Under the pieces are notes generated by a model. That model was not told where the DNA came from and searched no databases. It saw nothing but the letters and a program-made list of their open reading frames with translations. The position numbers and the translations under genes are program-made. A DNA stretch of 6,054 nucleotides from Caldifarciminota bacterium (lineage in GTDB: Bacteria; Hydrothermota; Hydrothermia; UBA1063; CAJXJZ01): positions 1 through 6,054 of the forward strand of contig JALVLE010000040.1 of assembly GCA_027033555.1 (NCBI GenBank), written 5' to 3'. Shown in pieces: positions 1-5,068 of the stretch; position 1 is the first letter of the stretch, and each line of letters begins with the position of its first letter.

Positions 1-1
1 G

Positions 2-199
2 TACAATGTTGGAGAGAGGAGCGAGATAGGTGTAAGGATATACGATGTACAGGGAAGGGAAGTGAGGAGTGAGAGGTTGAGAGTAGAAGGCAGAGGCAGA
101 GTTGTTGTCCCTGTAAGTGACCTGCCTGCTGGAGTTTACAATCTTGTGGCTACTACGAGGAAAGAGAGAGTATTTGCACGTTTCATAGTGGTGAAATAG
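2..199 (+). CDS. C-terminal sorting domain (Por/T9SS type A-like) of a truncated secreted protein
   Basis: Only the last 65 residues are inside the window; the 5' part lies to the left. The tail reads as a small beta-sandwich with the hallmarks of the Por secretion system (T9SS type A) C-terminal domain: VRIYDVQGREV near the start, then alternating beta strands, then DLPAGVYNLVA, and a last strand ending FIVVK before the TAG. In this family the domain directs export through the outer membrane and is usually removed or used for surface attachment. The cargo part, which would reveal the function, is not visible. The segment is purine-rich on the coding strand and about 48% GC over its first 180 bases, higher than the genes that follow. 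A strong terminator follows the stop by about 25 nt, so this gene ends its own transcript. Other FlgD-like or generic Ig-like C-terminal beta domains share the xYDxxGRxV / LPAGxY pattern, so the secretion route is less certain than the fold. Confidence 0.8.
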   Translation, partial: YNVGERSEIGVRIYDVQGREVRSERLRVEGRGRVVVPVSDLPAGVYNLVATTRKERVFARFIVVK

Positions 200-205
200 T
201 GCTTC

Positions 206-227
206 CCTTTTAAGGCCTTTTAAAAGG
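206..227 (+). repeat. Tandem CCTTTTAA repeat / small palindrome upstream of the promoter
   Basis: CCTTTTAA occurs at 206-213 and again at 216-223, a 10-bp spacing, i.e. about one helical turn. The second copy belongs to a perfect 12-bp palindrome CCTTTTAAAAGG (216-227) whose last bases enter the terminator stem. It sits just upstream of the -35 box, where an activator or UP-type contact could lie. In RNA, 206-211 could pair with 222-227 and compete weakly with the base of the terminator. It is short and AT-rich, so chance or a simple extension of the terminator is quite possible. Confidence 0.35.
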
Positions 228-263
228 AGGGGCGACCTTGACAGGTCGCCCCTCCTGCTTTTT
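225..263 (+). terminator. Rho-independent terminator of the upstream gene, overlapping a promoter
   Basis: A perfect 14-bp GC-rich stem (AGGAGGGGCGACCT at 225-238 pairing with 243-256) closes a TGAC tetraloop (239-242) and is followed by GC and five T residues (259-263). It lies about 25 nt after the stop at 199, so it should end transcription of the sorting-domain gene. The left arm is preceded by AAAA, so the inverse orientation has a short T-run and weak bidirectional activity is possible. The loop and T-tract double as the -35 and -10 boxes of the next promoter. Confidence 0.93.
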
Positions 264-266
264 AAT
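238..266 (+). promoter_or_regulatory. Sigma70-type promoter embedded in the terminator, driving a probably leaderless gene
   Basis: A perfect -35 hexamer TTGACA (238-243) is followed by exactly 17 bp and then TTTAAT (261-266), a 5/6 match to TATAAT. The -35 box spans the terminator loop and the -10 box is made of its T-tract. With the last T of the -10 placed at -7, the +1 falls at 273, the A of an in-frame ATG. No Shine-Dalgarno is usable ahead of that ATG: the bases just upstream are pyrimidine-rich, and the AGGAGG-like left arm at 225-230 lies over 40 nt away and outside the predicted transcript. Promoter assignment is from sequence alone. Confidence 0.7.
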
Positions 267-272
267 ATGTCC

Positions 273-1520
273 ATGAAGCGAATTTTTGAGTATATTTATG
301 AAGGCATAAATCTTGCCCTTGATTATCTGGAATCAGCTTACCTTATAACCATTGTCTTACTCGGGTTAATAGTGTATTCCAGGTTTCACTCTGTATTCGT
401 GACTATTTTGGTCTTTTTTATAATGTGTATTATAGGGAGTAGACTCCTTGAGAACACATTTTTTCTCATTGTGGGTTTCTTTGTTATGTTATTAATTGGA
501 AGCTTGTATTATACCCATTCTTTATGGTTATTTTCTCTTTTTTATGTAGCACTTGTATATACTTACTGGTACCATTATGGAAAAGACCCTCCTCTTGGCT
601 CAGTGAAAGTGGAATATTCCCCAGGAGAGGAGCTTGACCCTCTTACAGCTTCATTTCTGCTCAAAGAAGAAATAGATGCCTTTGATATTGTGGCGACCCT
701 TTATAACTTAATTAGAAAGGGGCACCTTGAGGTTGAGGTACAGAAACATGATATATATCTTAAGAAAAGGCCTTCTGATAAGCCCCTTACTCCACCGGAG
801 CAGTTTTTAATGGATAGAATATTTGTAATGACCGGAATTGAAATAGCGTCCATGGGCATAAGATTAAAAGAAAACGAGTTCCCTCAAATAGTCAGTTTCG
901 GACATGTGCTTAAAAGTATTCTGGACTGGCTCCCTGCAATGGAAAGAATGATTCAAAAACATGTGGTGGAGGCCGGTTTCTATGATTTTGCACCGGTGGA
1001 GCAGAAAAAGTTTACCCGGTATTTATCTTTTATTCTTTTAGTTGTGTTTTTGGGAGGTATAAGCCTATTCCTTCCATTTATAATGGCCAGATATAAGGGA
1101 GGGGAAATTCTAACTAATCTCATTCTTCCCGGCCTTATGCCTCCGGTTGCAACCTATGTTTTGTCTTTATATGTTACGAAAAGGACTGAGAAAGGCATGA
1201 CTGCGTATAAAAGAGTAAGGGGGTTCAGAGAGTTTTTAAAAAGAGTTGAAAAACCCCGGCTTATTTGGCTTATAAAGCAAAATAGTGTTGATGTGGAGGA
1301 GTTATTTGTGTATATGGTTTCTCTAAGGGTTATGGGATTTTTGGAGAAACTGAAGATTGTGCTTCTGGATTTTAGGGATTTGAATGAGCGCATTAAGGTA
1401 TATATCCGGCTCCATAATTTTATTGTTAAAAACATTAAAGAGGCAATCCGAAAAAGGCAAAGGGAGAAAAGATTATCGCAGGGAATTTTGGAGATGTTTG
1501 ATGATGCGTTTTACCTGTAG
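273..1520 (+). CDS. Multi-pass membrane protein with DUF2207-like (YciQ-type) C-terminal region
   Basis: Function is unknown. From the ATG at 273 the protein has 415 residues; an ATG at 267 would add two residues, but the promoter geometry puts the transcript start at 273. Four hydrophobic segments fall at about residues 22-36, 41-56, 62-79 and 83-100. A soluble part begins YGKDPPLG near 102 and runs through YSPGEELDPLTASFLL and the helix FDIVATLYNLIRKGHLEVE. This matches the cytoplasmic region of DUF2207 proteins, with its pattern of proline-rich entry, 'L(S/D)P..xxxLL', winged-helix-like helix and 'G.L.(I/V)E'. Two more membrane segments lie near 252-271 and 283-301, followed by KRTEKGMTAYKRVRGFREFL, the family's 'RTxxGxxxxxxxxGFxxYL' block. 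Typical family members start with a signal peptide and an extracellular beta domain of about 200 residues. Here that domain is absent and replaced by membrane helices. The 38-nt gap to the next gene holds a new promoter, so this gene is probably its own transcription unit. Confidence 0.8.
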   Translation: MKRIFEYIYEGINLALDYLESAYLITIVLLGLIVYSRFHSVFVTILVFFIMCIIGSRLLENTFFLIVGFFVMLLIGSLYYTHSLWLFSLFYVALVYTYWYHYGKDPPLGSVKVEYSPGEELDPLTASFLLKEEIDAFDIVATLYNLIRKGHLEVEVQKHDIYLKKRPSDKPLTPPEQFLMDRIFVMTGIEIASMGIRLKENEFPQIVSFGHVLKSILDWLPAMERMIQKHVVEAGFYDFAPVEQKKFTRYLSFILLVVFLGGISLFLPFIMARYKGGEILTNLILPGLMPPVATYVLSLYVTKRTEKGMTAYKRVRGFREFLKRVEKPRLIWLIKQNSVDVEELFVYMVSLRVMGFLEKLKIVLLDFRDLNERIKVYIRLHNFIVKNIKEAIRKRQREKRLSQGILEMFDDAFYL

Positions 1521-1523
1521 TTT

Positions 1524-1552
1524 TTCTTACGCCTCTTTGTTTCCATTATAAT
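1524..1552 (+). promoter_or_regulatory. Promoter of the TPR-gyaR-ftsEX-envC operon, leaderless geometry
   Basis: A perfect TATAAT (1547-1552) has its last T exactly seven bases before the A of the ATG at 1559, so the predicted +1 is the start codon itself. The -35 region at the 17-bp spacing (TTCTTA, 1524-1529) matches TTGACA at only three positions, and there is no extended -10 TG. The 38-nt gap between the two genes contains no purine-rich Shine-Dalgarno and no hairpin terminator, so some read-through from the membrane-protein gene is also possible. Confidence 0.55.
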
Positions 1553-1558
1553 TTTTAT

Positions 1559-2623
1559 ATGCTGAAGTTATTGGTTTTACTGTTTATCTTAGGACGAGGG
1601 GAAAGCTATGAAGCCCTTTTGCAGGAAGGGATAAATTATGGCTATAGGGAAAAATACGCAGAAGCATTTGCTTTGTTTAACCTTGCTATTCAAAAGAAGC
1701 CTGATTATCCTGCTGCATACCTCTATAAAGCGGCTTTGCTGGATCTTTATATGATTGACTTTACAGACGACAGCAAGGAAAAGGATTTTTTCATTCTTCT
1801 GAATAAGGCAATAAAATACTCTGATAGGCTAATAAAATCCGGGGATAGAAAAACAAAAGCTCTTGGATATTTCTTTAAAGGCTCTGCTTATATGTACGCT
1901 GCTTTGCGGTATGGGAGAAAGAAAAGCTACATAAATGCAGCCAATGCGGGGGTAAGAGCATTAAAGCTTCTTATGAAAGTTCCAAAATACGATTCAACTC
2001 TATATGATGTATATCTCCCACTTGGGGTATATTCCTATGCGGTGAACAAACTCCCAAAGGGATTGCGGTTTTTAAAGGTGTTTCTTCCAGATGCAACGAA
2101 TAAGGAAAAGGCCATTGAGATGATTGAGCTCGCTGCGAGGAAGGGACGATATGTCAAAATTCTCGCAAAGGATGCCCTTGCTTGGGTGCTGGCATACGAC
2201 GGACAGAGGGAAAAATCCATTAAAGTTGCAAGGGAGCTTGTCAGGGAGTATCCTGGCACACGCGCTTTTAACTGGACACTTGCATATGCCCTGAAGAGGG
2301 CTGGGAGGTGGAAAGAGGCGGAGCTTGTGCACAGGGTAATTCTCTATCTTACTCTGAGGGACCAGGCAAATTATCCTTATAATGTTGCCCTTGCCCTTTA
2401 TGCACTCTCTATATGCGAATATGTGCTCGGTAAAAAGCTTTATGCCATTGTTTATCTTGATATAGCCAGAGAATATTTAAAAGATGCGAGAGATATTCCC
2501 GAAAAGAGGTATCTTGCAAAAAAAATTTCTCGTCTTGAGAAAAGGCTTGAGAAGTATAAAAGGTTTATTGATGAGAAGAAAAAGCGGGAGCTTATAGATG
2601 AACTACACAACTATGGGGCGTAA
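1559..2623 (+). CDS. Exported tetratricopeptide-repeat (TPR) protein
   Basis: The 354-residue protein opens with a short hydrophobic stretch, MLKLLVLLFILG, that looks like a minimal signal peptide or membrane anchor, so it probably works in the periplasm or at the inner membrane. The rest is all-helical with TPR-type helix pairs. The clearest are residues 17-50 (YREKYAEAFALFNLAIQKKP), 201-233 (ALAWVLAYDGQREKSIKVAR, then a YPGT turn), 236-268 (LAYALKRAGRWKEAELVHRV) and about 274-307. The middle block (about 100-200: FFKGSAYMYAAL, LPLGVYSYAVNKLPKGL, KAIEMIELAARKGRY) resembles an unnamed bacterial TPR family with a G.Y.Y motif and a 'Gl..l..Aa..G' repeat. The last 35 residues are charged and helical (RLEKRLEKYKRFIDEKKKRE). 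No catalytic motif is visible, so a scaffolding role is the most that can be said. It is the first gene of the run leading into ftsEX-envC, starts directly at a predicted +1, and overlaps the next gene by 26 nt. Confidence 0.85.
   Translation: MLKLLVLLFILGRGESYEALLQEGINYGYREKYAEAFALFNLAIQKKPDYPAAYLYKAALLDLYMIDFTDDSKEKDFFILLNKAIKYSDRLIKSGDRKTKALGYFFKGSAYMYAALRYGRKKSYINAANAGVRALKLLMKVPKYDSTLYDVYLPLGVYSYAVNKLPKGLRFLKVFLPDATNKEKAIEMIELAARKGRYVKILAKDALAWVLAYDGQREKSIKVARELVREYPGTRAFNWTLAYALKRAGRWKEAELVHRVILYLTLRDQANYPYNVALALYALSICEYVLGKKLYAIVYLDIAREYLKDARDIPEKRYLAKKISRLEKRLEKYKRFIDEKKKRELIDELHNYGA
2586..2590 (+). promoter_or_regulatory. Shine-Dalgarno-like GGGAG deciding the dehydrogenase start
   Basis: GGGAG at 2586-2590 lies 7 nt before the ATG at 2598, a normal ribosome-binding spacing, and supports that start. 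A second in-frame ATG at 2613 gives an N-terminus closer to family norms (MGRKIFITRK) but has no site at proper distance. The motif is also part of the upstream gene's Arg-Glu codons, so it could be incidental. Confidence 0.45.
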
Positions 2624-3584
2624 AATTTTTATAACACGCAAGTTGCCCGGGAAAGCAATAGAATTTTTAAGTGCAAAATATGAGGTGGATGTATGGGAGA
2701 AAGAAGAAAGAATTACAAAGGAAGAGTTAAAAAAGCGAATAAAAGATAAAAATGCACTTATTTCCCTTCTTTCTGATAAAATTGATAGAGAAGTGATTGA
2801 TAGTGCTCCGGCTCTCAGAATCATAGCCAATTATGCGGTGGGATATGACAACATTGACGTTAAGTATGCTACTTCAAAAGGTATATTTGTAACAAATACG
2901 CCAGACGTATTAACAGATGCAACAAGTGAACTTGCGTGGGCATTGCTTCTTTCTGTGGCAAGGAGGGTGGTAGAAGCAGATAGATTTACCAGAGAAGGTA
3001 AGTTTAAGGGGTGGGAACCTGATCTGTTCCTGGGAAAAGAGGTTACGGGAAGTAGAATTGGAGTGATAGGCGTGGGTAGGATAGGCAGGAGTTTCATGAA
3101 AAAGGGAGCCGGTTTTGATATAAACTGGTGTTATTACTCCCGTAAAAGAAAAAAAGATGTTGAAGAGAAATTTGGTGCAGAATATACCGACCCTTTACGT
3201 ATGTTTGAAATTTGTGATTTTATTTCCCTGCATGTGCCCTTATCTTCGGAGACCTACCATATGATTGGTAAAAAGCATTTTGACAGGGCAAGAGGGGTAA
3301 TACTTATAAATACATCTCGTGGTGCTGTAGTTGATGAGAAAGAAATGATAAAAGCCCTTAAAGATGGGAGATTGCTTGGAGCAGGTCTTGATGTGTATGA
3401 ACATGAGCCAGAGGTACCTGAGGAACTTAAAGCAATGGATAATGTGGTCCTTTTACCCCATATAGGGAGTGCTACACGCAAAACAAGAGAGAAGATGGCA
3501 ATGATGGTGGCAGAAAATGTGGATGCTGCGCTTTCTGGAAAAATCCCTCCATGTCTTGTAAATCCAGAAGTACTTAAAAAATGA
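2598..3584 (+). CDS. gyaR: D-isomer-specific 2-hydroxyacid dehydrogenase, glyoxylate/hydroxypyruvate reductase type
   Basis: A cytoplasmic enzyme of 328 residues, normal for the family, that interconverts a 2-ketoacid (glyoxylate, hydroxypyruvate or similar) and its D-2-hydroxyacid with NAD(P)H. The N-terminal substrate domain includes NYAVGYDNIDVKYATSKGI (about 78-96), followed by the long connecting helix ATSELAWALLLSVARR. The Rossmann domain has GVGRIG at about 158-163. The catalytic triad is intact: Arg241 in INTSRGAVVDE, Glu270 in DVYEHEP and His288 in LLPHIGSAT. The second beta strand ends YYSRKRKK with no acidic residue, which in this family tends to go with NADP(H) use (inference). 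Overall it most resembles GyaR-type glyoxylate reductases, widely found in thermophiles; D-lactate or 3-phosphoglycerate activity cannot be excluded. It overlaps the TPR gene by 26 nt (11 nt if it starts at 2613) and shares ATGA with ftsE. A metabolic enzyme ahead of ftsEX is unusual. Confidence 0.92.
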   Translation: MNYTTMGRKIFITRKLPGKAIEFLSAKYEVDVWEKEERITKEELKKRIKDKNALISLLSDKIDREVIDSAPALRIIANYAVGYDNIDVKYATSKGIFVTNTPDVLTDATSELAWALLLSVARRVVEADRFTREGKFKGWEPDLFLGKEVTGSRIGVIGVGRIGRSFMKKGAGFDINWCYYSRKRKKDVEEKFGAEYTDPLRMFEICDFISLHVPLSSETYHMIGKKHFDRARGVILINTSRGAVVDEKEMIKALKDGRLLGAGLDVYEHEPEVPEELKAMDNVVLLPHIGSATRKTREKMAMMVAENVDAALSGKIPPCLVNPEVLKK

Positions 3585-4237
3585 AAGAAGTGGTACTTGA
3601 GAATGTATATTTTGAAAAAAACGGAAGAACAATTCTTGAGGACATTAACCTTGAGATAGAAACTGGCGAGTTTGTGTTTATAGTTGGTCCTACGGGAGCG
3701 GGTAAATCATCTCTTTTAAAACTCCTGTATTTTGAAGAGTATCCTACTAAGGGCAAGCTCCAGATAATGGGGTATAATTATAAAAAAATAAACAAAAAGA
3801 CCATGCTTATTGTGCGAAGAAATCTCGGAATTGTTTTCCAGGATCTAAGGCTGCTTAATGATAGAACCGCTTATGATAATGTTGCCCTGCCTCTTGAAAT
3901 AGACAAGGCACATTTTGTGCATGAAAGGATACATGATACTCTGAGAAGGCTCGGTATATTACATAAGGCTTCAAATTATGCCCAGAGCCTTTCCCAGGGG
4001 GAAAGGCAGAAGGTAGCAATTGCAAGAGCTCTTGTAAGAAGACCGAGAATATTTATAGCCGATGAGCCCACAGCACACATTTACAAGAGGGAGAAGCCTG
4101 ATATAATAAAAATGTTTATGGAGTTAAATTCTCAGGGTACTACATGTATAATAGCCACTCATGATCAGAGTATTGTTGAGATGGTTCCATATGCAATCAG
4201 GATACATATTGAAAACGGAAGGCTGGAATATCTATGA
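3581..4237 (+). CDS. ftsE: Cell-division ABC transporter ATP-binding protein FtsE
   Basis: A 218-residue cytoplasmic ABC ATPase, the usual FtsE length, which pairs with FtsX and uses ATP to control septal peptidoglycan splitting. Motifs in order: Walker A GPTGAGKS (36-43); the Q-loop GIVFQDLRLL (Gln87) followed by the FtsE-typical NDRTAYDNVALPLE; an ABC signature LSQGERQ (137-143, Gln in place of the usual first Gly); Walker B RIFIADEPT with Asp161 and catalytic Glu162; and an H-loop ATHD with His194. The oddity is the D-loop. After DEPT the family has GNLD(P), but this protein reads AHIYKRE, losing the conserved Asp and the NLDP turn, although the reading frame is intact. The gene starts inside the ATGA that ends the dehydrogenase and ends in an ATGA that starts ftsX, which indicates translational coupling and equal dosage. 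Other MacB/LolD-like ABC ATPases look similar, but the ftsX and envC neighbours settle the identity. Confidence 0.95.
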   Translation: MKEVVLENVYFEKNGRTILEDINLEIETGEFVFIVGPTGAGKSSLLKLLYFEEYPTKGKLQIMGYNYKKINKKTMLIVRRNLGIVFQDLRLLNDRTAYDNVALPLEIDKAHFVHERIHDTLRRLGILHKASNYAQSLSQGERQKVAIARALVRRPRIFIADEPTAHIYKREKPDIIKMFMELNSQGTTCIIATHDQSIVEMVPYAIRIHIENGRLEYL

Positions 4238-5067
4238 GAATAGGTTTTTTCTTTGGAGAAGTTAAAAGAATATACAGGGAGGCTTTTGCTTCTCTGGTTT
4301 TTATAGGGATTACAGCTCTTTTTCTCTCCGTTCTTCTTAACCTTTTTATTGGTGGATATATATACACGCGGAAAGTTACAATGAGAAATAGTGTTTATCT
4401 AAAAGCAAGGGTATATCTTAAAGAAGATACAGAAAGTGGAATAAAGAAGCTCTTTTCTGTTTTATTAAAGTATAATCCCTATGTGGATTCAGTAAGTTTT
4501 ATAAACAAAAAGAGGGCGGAGGAGGAGTTTAAGAAAAACTTTCCTGAATTTGGAGATCTACTCAAGCTTTTTTCTACAAATCCTCTACCAGAAAACTATG
4601 AGCTTTATCTTAATTACACATTGCTGTCTCAGGATAGACTGAACCATTTTAAAAAAGAAATACAGGCTTTTCCTTTTGTTGATGAAGTGTATCTCCAGGG
4701 ATTGTTCGTATTCAGGTTCTTTCTCCTTGAGAAGATAACATATTTTATCCTTGTGAGTTTTGTTATTATGTTTTTCTTTATTCTTTCAATGATTACAAGA
4801 GGAAGTATAAGGGCAGCAGTAGAGAGGAAAAGGGACCTTTTAAAGGTTTACTGGCTTTTAGGTGGTAACACGGAAGACCTCATAGGACCTTTTCAGGTCG
4901 CAGGACTTTTGTCAGGAGTTTTAGGCAGTGCATTTGCTTCTCTTTTGTTATATGTGCCCTTTGTATTTTTTACCATCCCTCTCTGGACGCTTAGTATTGC
5001 TCCTTTTCTTACAGCATTTATTATAATTATAGTCGTAAGAGAGGTGATAGAGGTCTCTATAAGTTAA
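4234..5067 (+). CDS. ftsX: Cell-division protein FtsX, membrane subunit of FtsEX
   Basis: A 277-residue inner-membrane protein with the FtsX topology. It has a short cytoplasmic N-terminus, TM1 at about 20-43, an extracytoplasmic domain at about 44-167, then three membrane segments near 168-187, 219-246 and 250-269. The external domain carries the family's characteristic blocks: YVDSVSFINKKRAEEEFKKN (about 83-102) and NPLPENYELYL (116-126), the latter equivalent to the 'NPLPxSxxV' of other FtsX proteins. The loop RGSIRAAVERKRDLLKVYWLLGG (about 189-211), between TM2 and TM3, is the cytoplasmic coupling region that contacts the ATPase, matching the 'I...R..EI..M.LvGA' block of the family. FtsX binds the EnvC/PcsB-type coiled coil outside the cytoplasm and relays FtsE's ATP cycle to it; that partner is encoded next. 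The gene starts in an ATGA overlap with ftsE, with a weak GGAAGG about 11 nt upstream. Confidence 0.95.
   Translation: MRIGFFFGEVKRIYREAFASLVFIGITALFLSVLLNLFIGGYIYTRKVTMRNSVYLKARVYLKEDTESGIKKLFSVLLKYNPYVDSVSFINKKRAEEEFKKNFPEFGDLLKLFSTNPLPENYELYLNYTLLSQDRLNHFKKEIQAFPFVDEVYLQGLFVFRFFLLEKITYFILVSFVIMFFFILSMITRGSIRAAVERKRDLLKVYWLLGGNTEDLIGPFQVAGLLSGVLGSAFASLLLYVPFVFFTIPLWTLSIAPFLTAFIIIIVVREVIEVSIS
5058..5063 (+). promoter_or_regulatory. Possible -10 box (TATAAG) just ahead of envC
   Basis: TATAAG, a 5/6 match to the -10 consensus, ends 5 nt before the ATG at 5069. That is nearly the same placement as at the two stronger leaderless promoters (6 nt between box and ATG). No -35-like hexamer is visible at 16-18 bp. 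It overlaps the last codons of ftsX (Ile-Ser-stop), so it may be a coincidence of AT-rich coding sequence. Confidence 0.22.
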
Positions 5068-5068
5068 C

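Noticed and set aside
225..234. AGGAGGGGCG as a ribosome-binding site for the gene at 267/273
   Set aside because: It is over 30 nt from either ATG, sits in the terminator stem, and would lie upstream of the predicted transcript start.
200..266. Riboswitch or attenuator leader ahead of the membrane-protein gene
   Set aside because: Only about 70 nt are available, no conserved aptamer-like structure is visible beyond a simple terminator hairpin that directly follows the previous gene, and there is no leader peptide.
1154..1435. A 93-residue minus-strand open frame inside the DUF2207-like gene
   Set aside because: Low-complexity Ser/Thr/Phe translation with no domain, promoter or ribosome site, fully inside a better supported gene.
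2035..3481. Several minus-strand open frames of 74-88 codons within the TPR and dehydrogenase genes
   Set aside because: Each lies wholly within a gene with clear family motifs, shows no recognisable protein features and has no independent signals.
4070..4095. Frameshift as the cause of the odd FtsE D-loop
   Set aside because: The frame is correct on both sides (ADEPT before, IIKMF and ATHD after) with near-normal spacing, and no neighbouring frame yields NLDP, so substitution is more likely than an indel error.
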